33,236 nucleotides of DNA from Candidatus Sulfopaludibacter sp. (GTDB lineage Bacteria > Acidobacteriota > Terriglobia > Bryobacterales > Bryobacteraceae). Below, one piece after another: positions 17,423 through 26,900 of the stretch. Each line of letters begins with the position of its first letter. The stretch's first letter is position 1. Both the position numbers and the translations under genes were made by a program. The stretch is taken from contig JARLGM010000068.1 in NCBI GenBank assembly GCA_031292755.1, positions 1-33,236 on the forward strand, in the 5' to 3' direction. The notes under the pieces were generated by a model. It saw nothing but the letters and a program-made list of their open reading frames with translations. It did not search any database and was not told where the DNA came from.

Positions 17423-18407
17423 ACTATTGCCTTTTGCCGCCGCGCTGCTGTTCGCTCAACCCAACCCTGTGGCCGACGGAATCGCCGCATTCCATCGTGG
17501 AGATTACCAGGCCGCCCGGACCGACCTGGAGCGCGCCCCCAACGATCCGCAAGCGCGTCTCTTCCTGGCGCTCACCCGCGCGGCAACCGGCGGGTGCGAG
17601 GCCGCCCTTCCCGAACTGACCAGAGGATTCGCAGCGGGCGACAACCGGCGTCTGGCGGGGCTGGCCCTGGCACAATGCTACGTCGGCGCCAAGCGCTTCG
17701 CCGAAGCAGGCGCCGTTGTCGCGCAACTGGAAAAGCTGTTCCCCGCCGATGCCGATGTGCTCTATGTTTCCGCCGACTATCACATGAAGGCCTGGAACGA
17801 CGCCATCTACCGCATGTATCAGAAGGCGCCATCCTCCTATCGCGTGGATCAGCTTTCGGCCGAGGTCTTCGAGACCCAGGGCAAGTATACTGAGGCCGTC
17901 GCGGAGTACCGCAAGGCTATCGAAAAGAATCCGAAAGCGATTAACCTGCACTATCGCCTGGGGCGCGCGCTGCTGCAGCAATCGCACGATCCCGCGGTGC
18001 TGGCGCAGGCTCGGAAGGAATTTGAAGCGGAGTTGGCCTTGAACCCGTCCGATGCCGTAGCGGAGTATCAGGTGGGGCAGATCCTGACGGCCGAGCAGAA
18101 GAAAACGGAAGCCGCGCCGCACTTCGAACGGGCCGCGCAACTGCGCCCGGATTTTCCGGAAGCGCTCGTTGCCGTAGCGAAGCTGCGCATGGAGGCCAGG
18201 CGTTATCCGGAAGCCATCGCGCTTCTGGAACGCGCCGTCAAACTCCAGCCGCGCAATGAAACGGCGCATTACAACCTGATGATGGCCTATCGCAATGCGG
18301 GGCGCGCGGGCGATGCGGAGCGCGAAAAGGCGGAACTCGACAGATTGCAGAAGCCACCGGAAGGCGAGTTCACCGAGTTTCTGAAGCGCCTGGGCGACAA
18401 GAAGTGA
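17409..18407 (+). CDS. Exported TPR-repeat protein
   Basis: A 332-aa protein with signal peptide MRAIKLLPFAAALLFAQ and then a chain of TPR repeats. Clear ones include KYTEAVAEYRKAIEKNPKAINLHYRLGRALL, PSDAVAEYQVGQILTAEQKKTEAAPHFERAAQLRPDFPEAL and RYPEAIALLERAVKLQPRNETAHYNL. An earlier, less regular part carries two cysteines (GGCEAALPEL, ALAQCYVGAKRF) that might form a disulfide. The C-terminal charged helix (AEREKAELDRLQKPPEGEF) resembles that of many CRTAC1-associated TPR proteins. The ATG at 17409 lies within the 68-aa ORF, and its stop overlaps the GTG start of the CRTAC1 gene. In length and design it resembles the TPR gene at 13084, so the operon holds two TPR/CRTAC1 pairs. Function beyond scaffolding is unknown. 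Confidence 0.9.
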   Translation: MRAIKLLPFAAALLFAQPNPVADGIAAFHRGDYQAARTDLERAPNDPQARLFLALTRAATGGCEAALPELTRGFAAGDNRRLAGLALAQCYVGAKRFAEAGAVVAQLEKLFPADADVLYVSADYHMKAWNDAIYRMYQKAPSSYRVDQLSAEVFETQGKYTEAVAEYRKAIEKNPKAINLHYRLGRALLQQSHDPAVLAQARKEFEAELALNPSDAVAEYQVGQILTAEQKKTEAAPHFERAAQLRPDFPEALVAVAKLRMEARRYPEAIALLERAVKLQPRNETAHYNLMMAYRNAGRAGDAEREKAELDRLQKPPEGEFTEFLKRLGDKK

Positions 18408-20017
18408 AACGCGCCATCGCCCTGTTTTGCCTGGCGCACGCGGCCGCTCAGGCTCCGGACTTCCGCAACGTCGCGGAGCAGGCGGGATTGACCACGCCTA
18501 TCCCCAACGGTGGAAGCGCGTCCAAGCAGTTCATCCTGGAGACCACCGGCAGCGGCGTGGCATTCCTCGACTATGACAACGATGGGCTGGCCGACATCTT
18601 CGTCGCGTCGGGGCCGGGCTCTCCCAGCCGCATGTACCACAACGAAGGCGGCGGCAAGTTTCGCGACGTCTCCCAATCGCTGGGGTTTACCCGCGAAGGC
18701 TGGGCGCAGGGAGTCTGCGCCGGCGATTACGATAACGATGGCTACACCGACCTGTTCGTCACCTACTGGGGGCAGAACGCGCTCTATCGCAACGTGGGTG
18801 GAAAGCGCTTCGAGGATGTCACCGCCAAACTGCATCTCACGCAGGATCGAGTGCGATACAACACCGGCTGCGCCTTCCTGGATTACGACAATGACGGCAA
18901 GCTCGACCTCTTCGTGGCGAATTACCTGAAGTTCGATTTCAATACGACTCCCAAGCCCGGCGCCAATCCGTACTGCTTCTATCGCGGCATCGCCGTGAAT
19001 TGCGGGCCGCGCGGGCTTCCCTTCGAGCGCAACATCTTATACCACAACGAAGGTGGCATCTTTCGCGATGTTTCCGCGGAAAGTGGCGTCTCGCGGCCCG
19101 ACGGGCATTACTCGCTCGGTGTTCTTACTGGCGATTTCAACGGCGATGGGCTCACCGACATCTACGTGGCCAGCGATCAGACGCCGTCCATCCTCTACAT
19201 CAATCAGGGGAACGGAAAGTTCGTGGACGAGGCGATGATGCGCGGCGCGGCGCTGGACGACAACGGCAAGGCGCTCTCCGGCATGGGCGTTGCTGCCGCT
19301 GACTATCTGCACGAAGGGATGCCTTCTATCTTCCGCACCAATTTCTCCGATGAGTTGGAAACGCTGTACCGCAATTTGGGTAAGGGCGAGTTTCAAGACG
19401 TCAGCGTAGACTCCGGCATGGGCCGGAACACGCGCTTCGTTGGCTGGGGCTGTGGCTTCTTCGATTTCGATAACGACGGCTGGCCCGACCTGTTGCTGGT
19501 GAACGGCCACGCCTTCCCGGAGGTGGACCGCCTGAAGATCGACATTCATTATCGCGAGCGCGCCATCCTCTACCGCAACGATCACGGCAAGTTCGTGGAC
19601 ATTTCCGAATCGGCCGGCCCGGGCATTCTGGAGCGGCATTCTTCGCGCGGCCTCGCCTTCGCGGATTACGATAACGATGGCCTGGTGGAAGCCTTGGTGA
19701 ACAACCAGAACGAGCCACCCTCGCTGCTGCGGCTCGGCTCCCGGCCGTCGAATCATTGGATCGAACTGACGCTGGAAGGCGTGAAAGCCAATCGCAGCGC
19801 TATCGGAGCGCGGGTGCGAATCACCGCGGGCGGATTCTCTCAAACGGCGGAAGTGAGAAGTGGTGGCGGGTACTTATCGCAGAGCGATCTGCGCCTGCAC
19901 TTCGGACTGGGCACGGCAGCCCAGGTGGACAAGGTCGAAATCACCTGGCCGGGCGGCGCAAAGCAGGTGGAGACGGCGCTGGCGGCGGACAGAATCGTCA
20001 GAATTCGCGAACGGTGA
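18404..20017 (+). CDS. CRTAC1 family protein (FG-GAP propeller plus ASPIC/UnbV)
   Basis: A 537-aa exported protein starting with GTG 18404, which overlaps the previous TGA; the signal peptide is KRAIALFCLAHAAAQ. The FG-GAP/VCBS blades carry the calcium-loop motifs DYDNDGLADIF, DYDNDGYTDLF, DYDNDGKLDLF, DFNGDGLTDIY, DFDNDGWPDLL and DYDNDGLVEAL. The site between the fourth and fifth of these is degenerate (DYLHEGMPSIF), where the paralogue on the other strand keeps DYDGNGFLDIA. A cysteine pair in CFYRGIAVNCGPRG is shared with that paralogue. The C-terminal ASPIC/UnbV domain starts near residue 460 (KANRSAIGARVRITAGG, KVEITWPGGAKQ). The molecular role of bacterial CRTAC1 proteins is not established; calcium-dependent binding is inferred. 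Its last 20 bp overlap the tail of the convergent paralogue. Confidence 0.95.
   Translation: MKRAIALFCLAHAAAQAPDFRNVAEQAGLTTPIPNGGSASKQFILETTGSGVAFLDYDNDGLADIFVASGPGSPSRMYHNEGGGKFRDVSQSLGFTREGWAQGVCAGDYDNDGYTDLFVTYWGQNALYRNVGGKRFEDVTAKLHLTQDRVRYNTGCAFLDYDNDGKLDLFVANYLKFDFNTTPKPGANPYCFYRGIAVNCGPRGLPFERNILYHNEGGIFRDVSAESGVSRPDGHYSLGVLTGDFNGDGLTDIYVASDQTPSILYINQGNGKFVDEAMMRGAALDDNGKALSGMGVAAADYLHEGMPSIFRTNFSDELETLYRNLGKGEFQDVSVDSGMGRNTRFVGWGCGFFDFDNDGWPDLLLVNGHAFPEVDRLKIDIHYRERAILYRNDHGKFVDISESAGPGILERHSSRGLAFADYDNDGLVEALVNNQNEPPSLLRLGSRPSNHWIELTLEGVKANRSAIGARVRITAGGFSQTAEVRSGGGYLSQSDLRLHFGLGTAAQVDKVEITWPGGAKQVETALAADRIVRIRER
19998..20017. other. 20-bp tail-to-tail CDS overlap of two CRTAC1 genes
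   Basis: The plus-strand stop TGA (20015-20017) and the minus-strand stop TGA (20000-19998 read in reverse) lie inside each other's reading frames. There is therefore no room for a terminator between the two operons, and their transcripts must be antisense to one another at least here. Confidence 0.95.
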
Positions 20018-21641
20018 CTTTCGCACTCCCTTCCGTCAATCCGACCGTCCCATTCGCCGCAACGTTGGACCACGCCTGAGTCTCGCCGGCCGGCCAGCGC
20101 ACTTCGATGCGATCCACCTTCTCGGATTTTCCCAGCCCGAAGTACAGCGTCAGTGAATTTTGCGAGAAGTAGCTGCCGCCGCTCACCACATCGGCGATCT
20201 GCTTGCGGCCGCCCGCTTCCACTACGCAGCGCGCGCCGATGGCGCTGCGATTCGACTTTGTCCCCGTCAGCGTGATCGCGATAGCATTTTGCCGCGGCCC
20301 TATATTCTTCAGCAGCGTGGGCCTGTCATTCATGTTCACGATCACGATCTCCGGCCGGCCATCGCCATCGAGATCGCCGATGGCGAGACCGCGGGACGGC
20401 CGGGGCGGCGCGAATCCCGGCCCGGCCGATTCGGTGATATCGGCGAAGCGCCCGTTGCCGAGATTGCGGTACAGCAGCGTCTTCTGCCGGTACGTTTCGC
20501 CGATGGCCGAGCGATCGATCTCGGGATAGACGTGTCCGTTGGCCATCACCAGGTCCGGCCATCCGTCTTCGTCCACATCCAGAAACGCAATGCCCCAGCC
20601 GAGCAGTTGATTGCGCCCCAGGCCCGCCATTTCGGAGACGTCCTCAAAGAAACTGCCGTCCTGGTTCCGGAACAGCGAGGGCCGGTCGCCCGAAAAATTC
20701 GTCTTCGCGATGTCCAGAAAGCCGTTGCCATCGTAATCGGCCACCGCGATTCCCATCCCCGCCTGTAGCGCGCCGTCGGCGTTGTACGCCACGCCCGCCG
20801 CGTCGCCGCGCTCTTCGAACGTGCCGTCGTGGCGATTGCGGTAGAGCAGGCTGGGGGTCTGGTCGCAGGCCACGTAGATGTCGGGCCAGCCGTCGTTATC
20901 GAAATCCGCGGTCACCGCGCCCAGACCGTAGCATCGCTCCGGCGCCAGGATGCCCGCTTTCTCGGAAACGTCGGTGAAGGTGCCGTCCCCGTTATTGTGA
21001 TAGAGCGCGTTGCGCCCGGCCAGCAGACCGTGCGGCCCGCACCAGACGGCCATGCCCTTCCATTCGCAGCTCTTGCTGCTGCCCGGTTTCGGCACGTGCG
21101 CCAGGTCGAGATCCACGTAATTGGCGACGAAGATATCGAGCCGGCCGTCGCGGTCGTAGTCGATCAGCGCACAGCCGGACCCCCAGCGCGTGCCGGTCAC
21201 CGGCAAGCCGGCTCGCGCCGTAATGTCCTGGAACTTCCCGTTGCCCAGGTTGCGGTACAGGGTGTTGTGGCCGTAGTAGGTGACGAAAAGATCGGGGTGG
21301 CCGTCGTTATCGATGTCTCCGACGCACGTCGCCTGCGCCCATCCGGTGCGCGTCAGCCCCGCTTGTGCGCCCACTTCGGTAAAGTGTCCCGCGCCATCGT
21401 TCCTGTACAACTCGGAACGCGAGGGCGGCCCGTTGGCGATGAAGATGTCGTTGGCGCCGTCGCCGTCGAAATCGAAAATGGCCGCGCCGGTGCCGGTGCT
21501 TTCCAGAATCGATGCCTTCTTCTCCTTGCCGCCGAAGGTGTTCGCAACGGTGAGGCCCGCCTGCGCCGCGATATCGATGAAGCGAACGGTGGGCGCTTCG
21601 GCGGCCGCAGCCAGTACCGCCACCAGAAGGAAGAGGCGCAT
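19998..21641 (-). CDS. CRTAC1 family protein (FG-GAP propeller plus ASPIC/UnbV)
   Basis: A 547-aa exported protein with signal peptide MRLFLLVAVLAAAAEAP. It can be aligned by eye from end to end with the plus-strand protein at 18404, so the two are paralogues. Seven calcium-loop motifs are seen: DFDGDGANDIF, DIDNDGHPDLF, DYDRDGRLDIF, DFDNDGWPDIY, DYDGNGFLDIA, DVDEDGWPDLV and DLDGDGRPEIV. The cysteine pair in CEWKGMAVWCGPHG and the ASPIC/UnbV domain (KSNRSAIGARCVVEAGG, RIEVRWPAGETQ) are present. Its ATG follows the stop of the heptaheme cytochrome gene after 2 bp, so both are one transcription unit. That makes a physical or pathway link with the cytochrome likely (inference). Function unknown. 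Confidence 0.95.
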   Translation of the reverse strand: MRLFLLVAVLAAAAEAPTVRFIDIAAQAGLTVANTFGGKEKKASILESTGTGAAIFDFDGDGANDIFIANGPPSRSELYRNDGAGHFTEVGAQAGLTRTGWAQATCVGDIDNDGHPDLFVTYYGHNTLYRNLGNGKFQDITARAGLPVTGTRWGSGCALIDYDRDGRLDIFVANYVDLDLAHVPKPGSSKSCEWKGMAVWCGPHGLLAGRNALYHNNGDGTFTDVSEKAGILAPERCYGLGAVTADFDNDGWPDIYVACDQTPSLLYRNRHDGTFEERGDAAGVAYNADGALQAGMGIAVADYDGNGFLDIAKTNFSGDRPSLFRNQDGSFFEDVSEMAGLGRNQLLGWGIAFLDVDEDGWPDLVMANGHVYPEIDRSAIGETYRQKTLLYRNLGNGRFADITESAGPGFAPPRPSRGLAIGDLDGDGRPEIVIVNMNDRPTLLKNIGPRQNAIAITLTGTKSNRSAIGARCVVEAGGRKQIADVVSGGSYFSQNSLTLYFGLGKSEKVDRIEVRWPAGETQAWSNVAANGTVGLTEGSAKVTVREF

Positions 21642-21643
21642 GG

Positions 21644-23782
21644 CTATCGGATCCCGATCTCCTTCAGCGCCTGTTCCGCCTGCCGGGCCACCGCGGCATC
21701 GTTGCCGTTCGCCGCCTCACGGAGGTGCATCGCCGCTCCCTCCCTGTCCCCTTCGGCCGCAAGCACAGACCCCAGGCGGAATTGCACGCGCGCCAAATCA
21801 GGCTTCAGCTCCAGGGCCGCGGTATACTCCTGCGCCGCTTCCGGCAACTCTTTCTTACGAGCATGAAGCCCGCCCAGCAGTTCGTGCGCGTCCACCAGGT
21901 CCGGGTCGGCGCGCACCGCCTGTTCGGCCTGCGCCTGCGCATCGTCGAAACGGTCGGCGCGTGTCAGTGCCAGAGCGTAATCGTACCGGTAACGGGCGTC
22001 GGCGCGAAGCTTGATGGCGCGCTCGAAATCGAAAAATGCTTCCGCCAGTTTTCCTTTCTCCGCCAGGATGCGGCCTCCCAGGTCCCAGGCGGCATCGTCG
22101 AACGGATCGGTCCGCAGGGCATCCTGCAGCGCCGCCTCCGAATGCGCTACTTCCGCCAGCCTGCGCGATTGATCGGGAAGCCACGGATTGAGCGCGATCG
22201 CCTTCTGAATCCGTTCCGCCGACGCAGTCAGCACTCCCCAGCGGAACCACGACTCCGCGTCGTTTGGCGCCGTCTGGACAGCGCGGGCCAGAATCTGTTC
22301 GGCGTGCGGTGGATCCACCGAGGCGAGCGCCCGCATGGCCCGTACGGAATCGGGTTTCATCTTCAAAGCCTGTTGATAGGCGGCAGCGGCTTCCCGCGGC
22401 TTGCCCTCACTCTTCCAGCCGTCGCCCAACACCATGTAAAACTCCGGTTCTTGCGGCTTCAACTCGTCGATCAGCCCCACCAATTCCGGTAATCCGGCCA
22501 TAACGTTGTTGCCCAGCCCGACCTGCGCCACCGCGCGGTACAAAGCATTCCGCGGGGTCTGGGGCAGAGGAGCGGGATAGTAAGGCACCACCTCTCCGCG
22601 GTACTCAAGTGGGGCGGGCGACAGGTTTGTGTCGTCTGCCAACTGAACTGCCGTCCGCCGTTGAATCCGGTGGTCGGTCATGATCACGTGCGGCGCGTCT
22701 TCGGCGCGGCGCTTGGGCATATGGCAGGTGATGCAGTCGGCCGCCGTGGCGCTCACACCCGCGGGATGCGTGGACGTGTGACATTGCAGGCAGATGCCGG
22801 AGTAATGGCGGAGCGCTTCTTCGCCGCGCGGAACCTGGTGCGGATCGTGACACGTGGCGCATTCCAGTTTCCCGCCGCTCTCCAGATAACAGCGCGACTG
22901 GCGCAGCCGGTAGACCGAGCTTACCGCCTCGAATTTGTCTTCGTGCCCGGTGCCGGGTGCGTGGTCGAAAGAGATGGCAAAGTCGCCGAGCGGCTGTCCC
23001 GGCACGTACGAGAAGGTGCCGCGGTCGAAGCGTTGCAGCACCGCCGGAATGCGCCCGCTCGTGGTTTCCAGGTGGCATTGCATGCACACTTCCATGCGCC
23101 GCTCGGGACTCAGTTTGGCCGGATTCACGATCGCGGCTCGTCCACTGGAGCGGACGTGCTCAGCGCCCGGACCGTGGCAACGCTGGCAATCGATCCCCTC
23201 CGGCAGTTCTCCGGTGAACACGGGATCGCTGCCGGGCGCGTCGTTCCCAGCCGGGACGTTGGGATAGGCGTTGTGGCAAAACATGCACTTGTACGAGATA
23301 AACCTACGGGTCTGCGGATGTTGCGTATCTGACCCCGGCACCATCCGCCATTCTCCGCCGTGATCGGGATACCAACCAAGGGGCAGTTCGATCAGCATGC
23401 CCTGCGCGGTCCGGTGCAGATACGACCGCGCATGATTCCCCGAACCCATCACGTAGTCGATTTTTAGTTCTTCTACGTTGATCTCTTTGCCGCTTCCGTC
23501 CAGTTGCCAGCGCCGCTGGAAATACTGGCCGTTGCGGATGGTCACGGCGTAGTGGCTGTCAGAAAGTTCGTGGTAGTATTCCGGAGCTTCCCGGAAGTCT
23601 TCCATGGTGTTGACGGTGGCGGGACGAAAGAACGACCGGGCCATTCCGGTGCGCGCATAGTTGGCCGCGATCTCGCGGTGGCAGGTGGCACAGAGTCTGG
23701 AATCGACGTACCCGTCGCCTTGGGCCGCCGGCGCGAGCAAACCCAGCAATATTGCTGCAGCGAACGGGCGAAGTGACGCCAT
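21644..23782 (-). CDS. Seven-heme cytochrome c with C-terminal TPR domain
   Basis: A 712-aa exported protein with signal peptide MASLRPFAAAILLGLLAPAAQG. Seven CxxCH heme-binding motifs are visible, at residues 31-35, 166-170, 199-203, 233-237, 308-312, 331-335 and 350-354, arranged like cytochrome c554/doubled-CxxCH proteins. Many extra histidines nearby (GPGAEH, FDHAPGTGH, HDPH, HPAG) could be distal ligands. Residues about 430-705 are TPR repeats (PREAAAAYQQALKMKPDSVRAMRAL, LAEAFFDFERAIKLRADARYRYDYAL, LPEAAQEYTAALELKPDLARVQF). Export suits periplasmic electron transfer, with the TPR tail docking a partner. The CRTAC1 gene follows after 2 bp. The divergent receptor gene starts 168 bp away. 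The physiological donor and acceptor cannot be told; no catalytic CxxCK or octaheme pattern was seen. Confidence 0.93.
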   Translation of the reverse strand: MASLRPFAAAILLGLLAPAAQGDGYVDSRLCATCHREIAANYARTGMARSFFRPATVNTMEDFREAPEYYHELSDSHYAVTIRNGQYFQRRWQLDGSGKEINVEELKIDYVMGSGNHARSYLHRTAQGMLIELPLGWYPDHGGEWRMVPGSDTQHPQTRRFISYKCMFCHNAYPNVPAGNDAPGSDPVFTGELPEGIDCQRCHGPGAEHVRSSGRAAIVNPAKLSPERRMEVCMQCHLETTSGRIPAVLQRFDRGTFSYVPGQPLGDFAISFDHAPGTGHEDKFEAVSSVYRLRQSRCYLESGGKLECATCHDPHQVPRGEEALRHYSGICLQCHTSTHPAGVSATAADCITCHMPKRRAEDAPHVIMTDHRIQRRTAVQLADDTNLSPAPLEYRGEVVPYYPAPLPQTPRNALYRAVAQVGLGNNVMAGLPELVGLIDELKPQEPEFYMVLGDGWKSEGKPREAAAAYQQALKMKPDSVRAMRALASVDPPHAEQILARAVQTAPNDAESWFRWGVLTASAERIQKAIALNPWLPDQSRRLAEVAHSEAALQDALRTDPFDDAAWDLGGRILAEKGKLAEAFFDFERAIKLRADARYRYDYALALTRADRFDDAQAQAEQAVRADPDLVDAHELLGGLHARKKELPEAAQEYTAALELKPDLARVQFRLGSVLAAEGDREGAAMHLREAANGNDAAVARQAEQALKEIGIR

Positions 23783-23791
23783 CAGACCTTG

Positions 23792-23822
23792 ATTCTACGC
23801 CGCTCTCGCGGCTGATGGTCAA
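23792..23822 (-). promoter_or_regulatory. Possible promoter of the cytochrome-CRTAC1 unit
   Basis: Read on the minus strand, TTGACC (23822-23817) and TAGAAT (23797-23792) are separated by 19 bp. The spacer contains a 5-bp dyad GCCGC-TCTC-GCGGC (23799-23812). Transcription would start close to 23785, almost directly at ATG 23782, giving a nearly leaderless mRNA. Spacing is long, so this is tentative. Confidence 0.3.
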
Positions 23823-23877
23823 GGGGTTGGCGATTGCGGTGAATTCCGAAAGCGTTTACTTTTTTACTGAAAGGCTA

Positions 23878-23906
23878 TTGATTCCGCGTTTTGATGATGA
23901 TAGTAT
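23878..23906 (+). promoter_or_regulatory. Sigma70-type promoter of the Oar-like receptor gene
   Basis: TTGATT (23878-23883), a 17-bp spacer and TAGTAT (23901-23906) predict transcription from about 23913. This lies downstream of the in-frame ATG at 23891 and therefore supports ATG 23951, which follows AGGAGGGG (23941 region), as the true start. Confidence 0.6.
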
Positions 23907-23950
23907 TTCTCCACTATTCCATCCTGCCAAGGTGCAGGAGAGGAGGGGAA

Positions 23951-26900
23951 ATGCATCGTTGTCTCGCGGGGCTACGAGTTGCCTCGGTAGTTCTTTTTTG
24001 TGCGTGCGCATTGTATGCGCAACGCGATCTTGCCACGCTGGCTGGGACGATTACCGATCCTTCGGGTGGTGTAGTCGCCAATGCAAAGGTCACCATCACC
24101 GAAAACGCCACCAACCAGGTGTATTCAATCCTGACCAACAGCCTGGGTGAATTTGTTCGCCCGGCGCTAAAACCGTCCACATACTCCGTCACGGTGACCG
24201 CTCCCGGTTTCAGAACGGCCCAACAGAATGACATACTCCTGAAGCCCGGCGAACGTACCCCCATTTCCATTGTCCTCACGGTCGGCGACGTCAACCAGAC
24301 CGTCGAAGTGGAAGCGTCGGCGCCTTTGCTCCAGTCCGAAAGCACGCAAGTAGGCGCGGCGCTGGACAGCAAGATGATTACCGATATCCCGTTGGGCGGA
24401 ACGCGCAACCTGACTTATCTCGCGCGCCTGTCCACGGGTGTGGTGCCCGCCGAACCGGGCGCACGCGACTCCGCCAATGGCGGTTTCTCGGCCAACGGGG
24501 TTCGTTCCAACGGTCAGAATAACTTCCTGCTCAACGGAGTCGACAACAACATCAATACCATCGACTTCCTGAATCAGACTTCGTATGCCGTGGGGCCCGC
24601 CATCGACGCAGTGAGCGAGGTCAACATTCAGACCAACGGGTACACCGCGGAATATGGCCGCGCGGCCGGCGGCGTGATCGATGTGACGCTGAAGAGCGGT
24701 ACCAATCAACTGCACGGCAGCCTCTTCGAATACCTGCAGAATCGAGACCTGGATGCGAACACCTGGACCAACAATCGCGCGGGCCAACCCCGAGGGCCAT
24801 TCAGGCAGAACCAGTTCGGTGCAACCGCCGGCGGGCCTATCATCAAAAACAGACTATTCATCTTCGGTGACTATCAGGGAACGCGCATCGCCGATTCCGG
24901 CGGCTCGGTGCCCAGCCTGGGTTATTCGAGTTACACAACGGTGCCCACCGCGGCCATGAAGGCCGGTGATTTCTCCAGCCTCCTGGGACCGAGTTATACG
25001 GGTACCGATGTCAACGGCAAACCGGTCACCGTCCAAAAAGGCGCGATCTACGATCCGTTGTCTACCACTTACCAGCCGAATTCCGCCGGATTCCAGATCC
25101 CGGTCTCGCGGACTCAGTTCCCCGGCAACATCATCCCGGGCAACCGGATGGATCCCGCGTGGCAGAAGATCATTCAGCTCTATCCCAATCCCAATCAGCC
25201 AGTCATTACCGGCAACCAGCCGACCAACGATTATTACTACAACACAGTCGGAGGTTTGACCACCGACCAGGGAGACGGGCGCGTCGATTATCGCCTTAGC
25301 GACAAGGACAGCCTCTTCGGATCGTTGAGCTGGTCGAATACATCCAAGACCGACGGCGCTCCGCTGCCAGGCGCTCTGGACGATACGGGCTTCAACGGCG
25401 CCGGTGAAGTAGACCTCAGCCGCAACGGGCAGATGAGTTATACGCGCGTTTGGGGCCCTAGCCTGGTGACGGAAAGCCGCGTTGGATTTACGCGCCTGGT
25501 CACCTCGCGCATTGGAGCGAACCCCACGACGGACCTGTTCAAACAGTTCGGGATCGGCGGTTACGACCCTACAACGGCCACCACGAATAACGGCGGACTC
25601 CCGCAGATCGGCTTTGGAAACGGCTATCCGACCGTCGGCGCCGTGGATTGGGTTCCCACCAAGGAGTACAACAACGTTTGGGACTTGATTCAGAACGTCG
25701 CACTTAGTAAGGGCGCGCACTCGTATAAGTTCGGCTTCGAATTCCGCTCCGTGAAGTTCCCGTTCTTCCAGGTTCCCGATCCTCACGGCAATATCGGCTT
25801 CAGCAACAATCAAACGGCATTCCCGTCTGGCAATGCCGCCTCGAACGGACAGGCCATCAGCGGTCTGACCGGCGATTCGATGGCTTCGGCTTTACTCGGC
25901 GTTGTGGACAGCGGAGCCGTTTCCACCACCAACTTTGTTTCATCGCAGAAGGTTGCCTTCGCGGGTTACGCTCAGGACGTCTGGAAAGTGAACCAGAAAC
26001 TGACCCTGACCCTCGGCGTCCGTTATGAGTTGTTTTCGCCGATCGGCGAGCAATGGGGCCGGCAGGCGAACTTTGACCTGCAGAACAACACGCTCTATAT
26101 CCCGCAAGGCGGTAACTGCAACGCACCTTTGCCTCCCAACTTCGGCACTCTGTTCCCGACCGTGACCGTGGACCGTTGCCACGTATCGAACTATATGATC
26201 CCGTGGGACAAGCTGGATTTCGGACCGCGCATCGGACTCGCGTATAAGTTGGGCGACAAGACCGTGCTTCGCGTTGGATACGGCATGTTCTATGGCGGCG
26301 AAGAGAATCAGGGCGGCAGCCCCAACCGCGGCGAGGGTGTGCCGTTCAATGAAACCGTGAACCTGTCCCGTTACCAGGGGAACAGCCAGTTTGTGGGCAT
26401 CAGCCAGCCGCAGTGCCTCAACTGTAACTTCATGCCCGGCGGTTTCGCGGGCGGCTATCCGCTGAGTCCGTTCACACTCAATGCGGGCGTATCCATGCGC
26501 GGTGTGCAGCCGGATTACCAGACTCCGCTGGTGCATAAATGGAATGTCGTCATCCAGCGCGAGTTGCCGGGTAGCATGGCTCTCGAAGTCGGTTATGAGG
26601 GCAACCACCAGGCACGTCAATTGATTCTCTGGAATTCCGACCCATACCCGAACCTGGGTACTTTCAACACCGCGATCAGTTCGGCGAACTTACAGGAGAT
26701 TCAGCCGGCGTGCCCCACTTGCCAATCGGTCGGCAACGGCCTTTCCATGACTTCGTCGTTCGGCTTCGGCAACTACGCCGCCGGTTCGGTGAAACTGGAG
26801 AAGCGGTTCAGCAAAGGCCTGCAATTCCTGGCTTCCTATGTCTGGAGTCATGCGCTGGCGGACGGCAATACGCCGCTAAGTGGCGATACCGCCATCCTGG

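Noticed and set aside
23891..23950. Upstream ATG 23891 as start of the Oar-like receptor
   Set aside because: It lies within the predicted promoter before the expected transcription start, lacks a Shine-Dalgarno and would place 20 extra residues before the signal peptide.
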